In this document: piece by piece, positions 1 through 5,320 of the stretch | Layout of the letters: each line of letters begins with the position of its first letter | Position numbering within the stretch: the stretch's first letter is position 1 | Source of the DNA: Lentisphaerota bacterium | Lineage (GTDB): Bacteria > Verrucomicrobiota > Kiritimatiellia > UBA8416 > JAFGIZ01 | Assembly (NCBI GenBank): GCA_016929365.1 | Contig: JAFGIZ010000064.1 | Span: 1-5,523 of the forward strand | Reading direction: 5' to 3' | DNA length: 5,523 nucleotides | The notes under the pieces: model-generated | The model's input: the letters and a program-made list of their open reading frames with translations, nothing else | What the model was told of the DNA's origin: nothing | Database searches by the model: none | Program-made: the position numbers and the translations under genes

Positions 1-1689
1 CGCGGCCACGTAGGATTCCTCGGGTTTTGGCGCGGCCGGGGCGAGAGTGTCCATGCCGTGCCAGGCGGAGAAGGTGAGAGATCCGCCCGAGAGCGTACGG
101 GCGGTGAAGCCATGCTGCTTGAGTGCGCGGCAGGCCAGGTAGCTGCGGAAGCCGACGCGGCAGTAGATCCACAGGGGTTTGGACCGATCGAAGGCAGCGA
201 GCGAGGTCCGCAGTTTGCCGAGCGGGATATTCACGGCGCCGGGAATGTGCCAGAGTTCATATTCCTCGGAAGAACGTACGTCGAGCACCGTGGCCGTGGC
301 GGTCTGGTCCGGATAGTCTTCGGCATACCAGAAGTCCGCGTCTCCGGACAGGAGGTTGGAGGCGACAAAGCCGGCCATGTTGACCGGGTCCTTGGCGGCG
401 CCATACGGCGGCGCGTAGGCCAGCTCCAGGTCGGCGAGGTCGTGGACGGTAAGGCCGGCCTGCATGGCCGTGGCCAGCACGTCGATCCGTTTGTCGACGC
501 CGTCATAGCCCACGATCTGGGCGCCGAGGATCCGGGCAGTGTCCGGCGCGAACAACAGCTTGATGTGCATGGGTGCGGTGCCGGGATAGTAGCCGGCGTG
601 CCCGTTGGGGTGGATGTAGATCTTCCGGAAAGGCCGGTTGAGTCTGCGGAGCGTTTTCTCCGAAGCGCCGGTCACGCCGCCGGTCATGTCGAAGACCTTG
701 ACCACGGCCGTTCCTTTGGTTGTCGAATAACGGGAATCGCGGCCGCAGACATTGTCGGCGACGATGCGGCCCTGGCGGTTGGCCGGACCGGCCAGCGGGA
801 TTTGGACTGGGAGGCCGGTGACGTGGTCGGTCACTTCGATGGCATCGCCGGCCGCGTAGATGTCGGGATCGGACGTCTGGAGCCGGTCGTTGACCTTGAT
901 GCCGCCCATGGCGCCGAGTTCCAGGCCGGCGGCTTTAGCGAGGCCGGATTCCGGACGGACCCCAACGGCCAGTATCACGAGACCGGCGGTAAGGGAGCGG
1001 CCGTCGCCGAGCTCGACCTTGACACGACCGTTATCGTCGGAGAAGGCGGCCGCCGCCACTCCGAGATGAAGACGAACGCCGTGGCTGACCATATGCTGTT
1101 CGAGGGAACGGGCCATTTCCCTGTCCATGGGCATCATAATCTGGTCGGCCATTTCAACGAGATCGACGGCCATGTTTCGTTCCCGCAGATTCTCAGCCAT
1201 CTCGATGCCGATGTAGCCGCCGCCGATGACCACGGCGCTGCCGGCGGCCGTGTCGAGAGCGCCCTTGATCCGGTCCATGTCGTCCACGTTGCGGAGCACG
1301 AAGATGCGGGGATGGTCGATGCCGGGAAGACGGGGCACGATGGGCGCGGCACCGGTGGAAAGCACCAGTTTGTCGTAACGTTCTTCGTAGTCGCGCCCGG
1401 AGTTGAGGTCGAGGATCTGCACCTTATGGTTTTGGCGGTCGATGGTCTTGACTTCGTGGCCCACGCGGACATCGAGATTCAAGGCGTTCTGCAGAGTCTG
1501 GGGTGTTTGAAGCAGGAGCCTCTCGCGCTGCTTGATGGCGCCGCCGATATGATAGGGGAGGCCGCAGTTGGCAAAGGAGACATGCTGTCCGCGTTCCAGG
1601 ACCACAATTTCGGCCTTTTCGTCCAGCCGCCGGGCTCTTGCGGCAGCCGACATTCCGCCGGCCACACCGCCCACGATGACGATCTTCAT
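1..1689 (-). CDS. CoA-disulfide/persulfide reductase with C-terminal rhodanese domain (3' end missing)
   Basis: Flavoprotein disulfide reductase of the CoADR-rhodanese type. Family members use NAD(P)H to reduce CoA disulfide, CoA persulfide or polysulfide in the cytoplasm. The 563 codons visible start with a FAD-binding GGVAGG (residues 7-12). The single redox cysteine is Cys42 in SFANCGLPY, the CoADR signature, rather than the CxxxxC of glutathione or lipoamide reductases. The NAD(P)-binding GGGYIG is at 156-161 and the second FAD motif, AAGD, ends at Asp282. The dimerisation domain has Tyr367/368 and AYAPPY (Tyr425, Tyr429), where CoADRs place their functional tyrosines. The rhodanese domain runs from about 467 to 540, with LDVR at 469-472 and active-site Cys510 in YCRVGFRS. 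An Ala/Pro-rich segment follows and the frame is still open at base 1, so the stop lies outside. The start is an ATG overlapping the upstream regulator stop (ATGA), with AAGGA at 1697-1701 seven bases upstream. Family assignment is very secure; the physiological substrate (CoA disulfide, persulfide or polysulfide) is not. Confidence 0.95.
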   Translation of the reverse strand, partial: MKIVIVGGVAGGMSAAARARRLDEKAEIVVLERGQHVSFANCGLPYHIGGAIKQRERLLLQTPQTLQNALNLDVRVGHEVKTIDRQNHKVQILDLNSGRDYEERYDKLVLSTGAAPIVPRLPGIDHPRIFVLRNVDDMDRIKGALDTAAGSAVVIGGGYIGIEMAENLRERNMAVDLVEMADQIMMPMDREMARSLEQHMVSHGVRLHLGVAAAAFSDDNGRVKVELGDGRSLTAGLVILAVGVRPESGLAKAAGLELGAMGGIKVNDRLQTSDPDIYAAGDAIEVTDHVTGLPVQIPLAGPANRQGRIVADNVCGRDSRYSTTKGTAVVKVFDMTGGVTGASEKTLRRLNRPFRKIYIHPNGHAGYYPGTAPMHIKLLFAPDTARILGAQIVGYDGVDKRIDVLATAMQAGLTVHDLADLELAYAPPYGAAKDPVNMAGFVASNLLSGDADFWYAEDYPDQTATATVLDVRSSEEYELWHIPGAVNIPLGKLRTSLAAFDRSKPLWIYCRVGFRSYLACRALKQHGFTARTLSGGSLTFSAWHGMDTLAPAAPKPEESYVAA

Positions 1690-2006
1690 GTTCGATTCCT
1701 TTTCTTTCGAATGCAGTTCAGTATGGTCAGCGAATCCGGATCCGCGATTCGATACCACATTTCCTTTTGCCGACGTTCCGACCGAATGAGGCCGGCCGTC
1801 TTCATCTTGTTCAGATGATGCGAGGCGGCGGCCTGCGGCACGCCAAGGCGCGCGGTGATCTCGTGGACCGGCGCCTCGGTGCATGCCTCGAGTATTTCTA
1901 TGATGCGTAACCGGAGAGGATGGGCCAGGACGCCCAGCGCATGGGCCATCTTGTCCAGCCACTCCGCCGGCAGGGGTTCTGTCTTGGACTTGGATGATTT
2001 ACTCAT
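1686..2006 (-). CDS. ArsR-family winged-helix transcriptional regulator
   Basis: A 106-aa ArsR/SmtB-type repressor, normal length for the family. After a Ser/Lys-rich N-terminus, the core begins with LGVLAHPLRLRIIEIL (residues 24-39), the typical helix 1-2 region. The recognition helix is around 57-72 (QAAASHHLNKMKTAGLI) and the wing around 75-88 ends in WYRIADP. The helix-3 metal motif ELCVCDL is absent; the aligned residues are PVHEI. It is therefore not a classic arsenic, cadmium or zinc sensor of the helix-3 type. The only two cysteines are Cys42, just after helix 2, and Cys98 in the C-terminal helix. The stop overlaps the reductase start by ATGA, so the two are co-expressed and the regulator probably controls the reductase and itself through the inverted repeat at its promoter. 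There is no Shine-Dalgarno before this ATG. An internal Met20 (position 1949) would cut the N-terminus but keep the core; the longer form fits the family length better. The effector is unknown; a thiol or sulfur signal is inferred from the neighbour. Confidence 0.92.
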   Translation of the reverse strand: MSKSSKSKTEPLPAEWLDKMAHALGVLAHPLRLRIIEILEACTEAPVHEITARLGVPQAAASHHLNKMKTAGLIRSERRQKEMWYRIADPDSLTILNCIRKKRNRT

Positions 2007-2012
2007 GATGCA

Positions 2013-2040
2013 ATCATATCTAATAAGGTAGATATGTCAA
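2013..2040 (-). promoter_or_regulatory. sigma70-type promoter of the arsR-reductase unit
   Basis: Read on the minus strand, a perfect -35 TTGACA (2040-2035) is separated by 16 bp from a -10 TATGAT (2018-2013), one mismatch from TATAAT. Seven bases beyond the -10 lies position 2006, the A of the regulator ATG, so the predicted transcript has essentially no 5' leader. The motif match is seen directly; the start site is inferred. Confidence 0.75.
2015..2036. promoter_or_regulatory. 8-6-8 inverted repeat, probable ArsR operator
   Basis: CATATCTA (2015-2022) and TAGATATG (2029-2036) are perfect reverse complements separated by 6 bp. The AT-rich dyad covers the promoter spacer, the inner base of the -35 and most of the -10. 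This is the usual position and style of ArsR-family operators, and binding here should block RNA polymerase. Binding by the adjacent regulator is inferred from position. Confidence 0.75.
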
Positions 2041-2053
2041 TAGGAAAACAACA

Positions 2054-2095
2054 TCGATTATCGAACAGTGAACATCCAACGTGGAACGTTGAAGT
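2054..2095. repeat. degenerate 7-nt-period tandem repeat
   Basis: Six consecutive heptamers follow the pattern TYGAACR: tcgatta, tcgaaca, gtgaaca, tccaacg, tggaacg, ttgaagt. The last copies also create a short inverted repeat, CAACGT-gga-ACGTTG (2077-2091). The stretch lies outside any convincing gene, between the two divergent promoters. It may be a degenerate intergenic minisatellite; no function can be assigned. Confidence 0.5.
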
Positions 2096-2236
2096 AATTG
2101 GCGCGCGGGTCAGTCAACATTTGTCGCAACAGGCCCGACGAATCCATCGGTTTGCCTGTGTCGAACAATCGTCAGAATTCCGAACACGGAGAATCGCAAA
2201 CGGCAAGCCAGGTTCGTCGACCCTATTATGGCCATC

Positions 2237-2265
2237 TTGACAGTGTCTGATCAGTGGACTATTGT
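2237..2265 (+). promoter_or_regulatory. sigma70-type promoter of the lacI operon
   Basis: A perfect -35 TTGACA (2237-2242) is followed after 17 bp by TATTGT (2260-2265), 4 of 6 to the -10 consensus and keeping the key A at position 2 and T at position 6. The spacer contains the palindrome CTGATCAG (2247-2254). The predicted start is near 2272, at the left edge of the CG-centred operator, about 22 nt before the lacI start codon. The promoter drives the whole plus-strand unit, since no later promoter is apparent. Confidence 0.6.
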
Positions 2266-2270
2266 CTATG

Positions 2271-2284
2271 GTTAAACGTTTGAC
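2271..2284. promoter_or_regulatory. LacI-family type operator, AAACGTTT core
   Basis: GTTAAACGTTTGAC is palindromic at 12 of 14 positions around a central CG. This is the classic layout of LacI/GalR-family operators, where the hinge-helix leucines insert at the central CpG. It covers the predicted transcription start and sits 9 bp before the lacI start codon, so autorepression of the operon is likely. Binding by the adjacent LacI protein is inferred. Confidence 0.7.
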
Positions 2285-2293
2285 ATTGGGGAA

Positions 2294-3268
2294 ATGAGTA
2301 CGAATCTGAAGCAGATCGCAGGAAAGGCCGGGGTATCCATTGCAGCGGCAAGTCTGGCACTCCGTGACAGTCCCCGCATTGCTCCTGCCACCCGCGACCG
2401 CATTCACCGGCTGGCCGAGGAAATGGGCTACGTGCCCAGCAACCTGGGGCGCGCTCTTCAAGCACGACGCAGCCGGCTGGTCGGCTACCTGGTGTCGGAC
2501 GTTACCGCGTCCTTTTACAGCGATGTGCTGCAGGGGGTCGGCGAGGTTGCGACAGACTCTGACTACAGCATCATCACGGCGCTGGCCGATCGCTCGGCCG
2601 AAGCCGAACAGCGCCACCTCCGGGTCTTTCGCGAGAAGCGCGTGGACGGCATCCTGGTATCGAACATCAGCGCCGCGTCCCATGACGCGCTTCGGCGCAT
2701 CGAGGCGGCCGGTGTGCCGATCGTCATGTGTTCCAGCTCCACGTTCGACGAGAGAATTCCCTTTGTGGTCATCGACAACCAGGAGGGCGGCGCCATGGCC
2801 GTGGAACATCTCAGCGATCTCGGTCATCATCGTCTTGCCTATGCGTTTGGGGGCGATTCCCCGGAGGCGCGCTTTGCCGGCGCCGCGGCGGCGGCCAGGC
2901 GCCGCGGTCTACCCCCGCTTGAACTCTGCGCTGATGCGGCGGCGCTTTCCGCGTTGGTGCGATCGTCCAGTCCGCCCACCGGCGTGGTCGCGTTCTCGGA
3001 TTTTGCGGCGATTGAGGTGAAGCACACGGCGGAAGCGGCCGGGCTTCGCGTGCCGGAGGACGTGTCGGTCGTCGGATTTGACGATCTGTGGTTTGCGGGG
3101 CTGAAGGAATTCTCACTCACGACTGTGGCGCAGCCCAAGCGCGAGATTGGGCGGTATTCCATGGAGCTTCTTTTGGATCGCATCGAGGGACGGCCGGCGG
3201 AAGGCCGGTGCATCCAACCCAGTCTGATTGTTCGCGGCAGCACACGGCCGCCAAGGAGTATGTCATGA
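2294..3268 (+). CDS. LacI/GalR-family transcriptional regulator
   Basis: A 324-aa regulator with an N-terminal helix-turn-helix at residues 5-24 (LKQIAGKAGVSIAAASLALR). A hinge helix lies around 49-58 (SNLGRALQAR), in which Leu55 matches the leucine that inserts at the operator centre. A periplasmic-binding-protein-like effector domain runs from about 62 to the end, with VVIDNQEGG near the middle and the late VPEDVSVVGFDDL motif typical of the family. At the position where many relatives have Arg or His in the recognition helix, this protein has Leu21. The region after HHRLAYAFGGD looks slightly shortened, consistent with a total at the low end of the family range. The start is the only ATG that keeps the full DNA-binding domain; the GGGGA before it is closer to the ATG than an ideal Shine-Dalgarno. 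Its stop overlaps the next start (ATGA). It probably represses its own operon in response to a sugar or pathway intermediate; the ligand is unknown. Confidence 0.95.
   Translation: MSTNLKQIAGKAGVSIAAASLALRDSPRIAPATRDRIHRLAEEMGYVPSNLGRALQARRSRLVGYLVSDVTASFYSDVLQGVGEVATDSDYSIITALADRSAEAEQRHLRVFREKRVDGILVSNISAASHDALRRIEAAGVPIVMCSSSTFDERIPFVVIDNQEGGAMAVEHLSDLGHHRLAYAFGGDSPEARFAGAAAAARRRGLPPLELCADAAALSALVRSSSPPTGVVAFSDFAAIEVKHTAEAAGLRVPEDVSVVGFDDLWFAGLKEFSLTTVAQPKREIGRYSMELLLDRIEGRPAEGRCIQPSLIVRGSTRPPRSMS
3253..3258 (+). promoter_or_regulatory. Shine-Dalgarno of the 51-aa small ORF
   Basis: AAGGAG lies 6 bases before the ATG at 3265, inside the last codons of lacI. It is a stronger and better spaced site than the one before lacI itself. 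Because the next possible start with this spacing is the small ORF and not the isomerase 148 bases further on, it supports translation of the small ORF. Confidence 0.7.
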
Positions 3269-3420
3269 GCACGACTGTGCGCCAATGGAACGCAGGAACG
3301 GTTGACGACTACGGCGACGATTACGGACCACGAGAAGAGGAAGACCAGTTGTCCCCCGTAATCGTCGACGTAATCGTGGACCGGAAGGACAGGAAACCAA
3401 GGAGAACAGGCGATGAGTGA
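3265..3420 (+). CDS. 51-aa small protein with duplicated DDYG and VIVD tetrapeptides
   Basis: I do not recognise a family. The ATG overlaps the lacI stop (ATGA) and has AAGGAG 6 bases upstream; the stop lies 8 bases into the isomerase gene (ATGAGTGA). The frame thus exactly bridges the two genes and could couple their translation. The peptide begins MSTTVRQWNAG and has DDYGDDYG at residues 14-21, an acidic EEED patch (24-27), VIVDVIVD at 32-39 and a basic KDRKPRR stretch near the end. There is no signal peptide, membrane segment or cysteine. By hand count 33 of 51 codons end in G or C, and AGG/AGA codons appear near the end, so codon use is a weaker argument than the translation signals. It may be a real small protein, or mainly a translated leader that opens the hairpin encoded within it. 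Confidence 0.55.
   Translation: MSTTVRQWNAGTVDDYGDDYGPREEEDQLSPVIVDVIVDRKDRKPRRTGDE
3304..3381 (+). repeat. four-copy 12-nt repeat arranged as a long inverted repeat (hairpin)
   Basis: Two adjacent 12-mers (GACGACTACGGC at 3304-3315, GACGATTACGGA at 3316-3327) are followed by two adjacent 12-mers in inverse orientation (GTAATCGTCGAC at 3358-3369, GTAATCGTGGAC at 3370-3381). CGACGATTACGG (3315-3326) pairs perfectly with CCGTAATCGTCG (3356-3367). Over 24-base arms (3303-3326 and 3356-3379) 20 positions pair, leaving a 29-nt loop. No T-run follows, so it is not a standard intrinsic terminator. It lies entirely inside the small ORF, ending 19 bases before the Shine-Dalgarno of the isomerase gene. 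Confidence 0.8.
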
Positions 3421-4285
3421 ATTCAAGATCGGTGTGCTGGCTGACTGTTTTCGTCTGCCGGTGCGGGAAGGACTGAAGAAGGCGAAGGAACTCGGGGCGG
3501 ACGGCGTTCAGGTATACGCCGTGAAGGGGGAAGTGAGTCCGGAGGGCATGGATGCGGCAGCCCGAACGGAGTTCCGGAAGTTCTGCCAGTCGCTGCCATT
3601 GGAGATCTCCGCGCTTTGCGGCGATCTCGGCGGGCACGGGTTCGAGCGGCCGGCGGAGAACGTCGCCAAGGTGGAGCGCTCCAAGCGCATCGTGGACCTT
3701 GCCGTGGACCTGGGGACGCGCGTGATCACGACCCATATCGGGGTGGTCCCGGCGGACACGGCGGCGCCGGCCTACCAGGCCCAGCGCGGCGCCTGCCGCG
3801 AGCTGGGCGAGTACGCGGCGAACAAGGGCATCACGTTCGCGATCGAAACCGGGCCGGAACCGGCGGCGGTGCTGCGGGCGTTTCTCGACGACGTGGGTAG
3901 CGAGGGTATCGGCGTGAATCTCGACCCGGCGAATCTTGTCATGGTGGTGGCCGACGATCCTGTCGCGGCCGTGCGGATGCTGGGCGGGCGCATCGTTCAC
4001 ACGCACGCCAAGGACGGCCGGCGACTTCAGCCGTGCGACGCGGCGGAGGTGTACGGCGCCTTCGCGGACGGCGGGTTCGCGGCGCTGGAGAAACGCATGG
4101 GCAGGCTTTTCGAAGAACTGCCGCTGGGCGAGGGCGTGGTGGACTGGGATGCGTATCTCGCGGCGTTGCGAGGAATCGGCTTCAAGGGCTATTTGACGGT
4201 GGAACGTGAAGTGGGCAGGGATCCGGCGGCGGACATGCGCAAAGCCGTGGAGTTCCTGCGAAGCAAGACAGGAGGTGTTCGATGA
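3413..4285 (+). CDS. Sugar phosphate isomerase/epimerase-like TIM-barrel protein (AP endonuclease 2 family)
   Basis: A 290-aa xylose-isomerase-like TIM barrel, the usual length for this family. It begins with the first strand FKIGVLADCF and the AKELGADGVQVYA helix-strand typical of these sugar isomerases. The likely metal ligands are all present in order: Glu145 (AIETG), Asp171 (NLDPAN), His198 (HTHAKD) and Glu264 (LTVERE); His108 (TTHIG) is also family-like. Members isomerise or epimerise free or phosphorylated sugars, dehydrate inositol derivatives, or act on 3-keto sugars. The substrate here is not readable. The start is supported by AAGGAG at 3399-3404, 8 bases upstream, and the gene overlaps both neighbours (8 nt and ATGA). 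Pairing with a Gfo/Idh dehydrogenase is common in sugar and polyol catabolic operons, which suggests the two act on successive intermediates. No cytoplasmic export signal is seen. Confidence 0.92.
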   Translation: MSEFKIGVLADCFRLPVREGLKKAKELGADGVQVYAVKGEVSPEGMDAAARTEFRKFCQSLPLEISALCGDLGGHGFERPAENVAKVERSKRIVDLAVDLGTRVITTHIGVVPADTAAPAYQAQRGACRELGEYAANKGITFAIETGPEPAAVLRAFLDDVGSEGIGVNLDPANLVMVVADDPVAAVRMLGGRIVHTHAKDGRRLQPCDAAEVYGAFADGGFAALEKRMGRLFEELPLGEGVVDWDAYLAALRGIGFKGYLTVEREVGRDPAADMRKAVEFLRSKTGGVR

Positions 4286-5307
4286 AGAAGTTCCGTATTG
4301 GTGTGATTGGAGCGGGATCCATTGCGCGTCATGCGCACATTCCGGGATATGCGGCGGCGTCGAACTGCGTGTTGACTGCGATCGCGGACCCGGATGCCGG
4401 CTGCCTGCAGAAGGTGGCGGAGCAAGGGTGGCGGTTTGCCGGCGTTTATTCGGACTACCGCGAGATGCTGAAGAAGGAAAAACTGGACGTCGTGTCGGTG
4501 TGCGCGCCGAACGTGTTCCACAAGGCCATGGCCGTGGCCGCTCTGGAGAAGGGATGCGACCTGCTGCTGGAGAAGCCCGTGGCGTTAACCATGGCCGACG
4601 CCGAAGCCATCCGCTCGTCCGCGCGGCGGAAGCGGCGGCGAATCATGGTGGCGTTTTCGCACCGGTTCAACGAGCTGAACGTGGCGGCGCGAAAGGCCGT
4701 GCGTGCCGGCAGGATCGGAAAGCTTTACATGTTGCGCGTACGTTTCGCGCATACCGGCCCGTGGCCGGGCTGGGCCTCGACCGGCTGGTTCTACAACCCG
4801 AAACTCGCCGGCGGCGGCGCCATGCTGGATATGGCCATTCACGCCTTTGACCTGGTCCAGTGGTTCGCGGGACCGGTCACCGCGATGCAGGCCAAGGTGG
4901 CGACTCTGCGCAAGCCGATCCAGGTGGACGACAACGCCGTGGCCCTGCTGGAATTCGGGCCGAAGTGCCTGGGATATGTCGAGGCCGGCTGGACTTCGCC
5001 GGCGGGGTATTGCGGGGTGGAGTTGATGGGCGACAACGGCGCGATCTTCGTGGATTACAGCCAGAACAAGACGATCATGGTATCGGGGGTGCGGACGCCG
5101 GACGGAAAGTCGCGGCAGAGGACCGCGGTTCTGCAGGAGGGCGGACCGGCGAGCTGGAAGGCGCAAATGGGACATTTCACACGGCAACTGGGCCGTCGCG
5201 GTCCGTTCCGGGTGGGCATTGAGGACGGCATTTCAGCGTTGCGAGTGGCCCTGGCGGCCTACCAATCCAGCCGCACCGGGCGGCGGGTGGTCCTGAGGGG
5301 CGGGTGA
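4282..5307 (+). CDS. Gfo/Idh/MocA-family NAD(P)-dependent oxidoreductase
   Basis: A 341-aa cytoplasmic dehydrogenase of normal family length. The N-terminal Rossmann fold has GAGSIA (10-15) and an acidic Asp36 at the end of strand 2 (AIADPD), which favours NAD(H) over NADP(H). The conserved EKP is at 97-99, with Lys98 the family's catalytic or substrate-binding lysine. The C-terminal alpha/beta domain carries GGGAMLDMAIHAFDL, giving Asp183, His187 and Asp190 of the DxxxHxxD active-site motif. Family members oxidise a sugar or polyol hydroxyl, often at C3 or on inositol rings. The start overlaps the isomerase stop (ATGA) and has an almost perfect Shine-Dalgarno, AGGAGGTG (4270-4277). It is the last gene of the plus-strand unit. 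No clear terminator follows in the 13 bp before the convergent gene. The exact substrate is unknown. Confidence 0.95.
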   Translation: MKKFRIGVIGAGSIARHAHIPGYAAASNCVLTAIADPDAGCLQKVAEQGWRFAGVYSDYREMLKKEKLDVVSVCAPNVFHKAMAVAALEKGCDLLLEKPVALTMADAEAIRSSARRKRRRIMVAFSHRFNELNVAARKAVRAGRIGKLYMLRVRFAHTGPWPGWASTGWFYNPKLAGGGAMLDMAIHAFDLVQWFAGPVTAMQAKVATLRKPIQVDDNAVALLEFGPKCLGYVEAGWTSPAGYCGVELMGDNGAIFVDYSQNKTIMVSGVRTPDGKSRQRTAVLQEGGPASWKAQMGHFTRQLGRRGPFRVGIEDGISALRVALAAYQSSRTGRRVVLRGG

Positions 5308-5320
5308 CGGGAGGGCGGGA

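Noticed and set aside
58..1818. Very long open frame on the plus strand (586 codons) opposite the reductase.
   Set aside because: It is the antisense shadow of the reductase and part of arsR. Its peptide is Gly/Val/Asp/His-rich without any domain, and the minus strand encodes complete flavoprotein and rhodanese motifs.
2054..2095. CRISPR-like array.
   Set aside because: The units are 7 nt, contiguous and degenerate, with no spacers.
2034..2240. Plus-strand open frame of 68 codons in the intergenic region.
   Set aside because: Its ATG lies inside the arsR operator and -35 region without a Shine-Dalgarno, it crosses the heptamer repeats, and the peptide has no recognisable features.
2280..2285. 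TTGACA next to the lacI start as a -35 box.
   Set aside because: It forms part of the palindromic operator and lies 8 bases before the start codon, so a promoter using it would start inside lacI and remove the DNA-binding domain.
2114..2830. Minus-strand open frame of 238 codons opposite the start of lacI.
   Set aside because: It runs antisense across the helix-turn-helix and effector domain of a clear LacI protein, shows no domain and has no plausible ribosome binding site.
3304..3381. Intrinsic terminator between lacI and the isomerase.
   Set aside because: The stem is long but the loop is 29 nt and no run of T follows the right arm; genes on both sides overlap the small ORF as in a single operon.
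3263..4006. Minus-strand open frame of 247 codons opposite the small ORF and isomerase.
   Set aside because: His/Arg-rich peptide typical of antisense frames in GC-rich genes; the plus strand has all metal-ligand motifs of the TIM barrel.
5308..5320. Shared terminator between the convergent genes.
   Set aside because: The 13-bp gap has no stem-loop or T-run on either strand that I can see.
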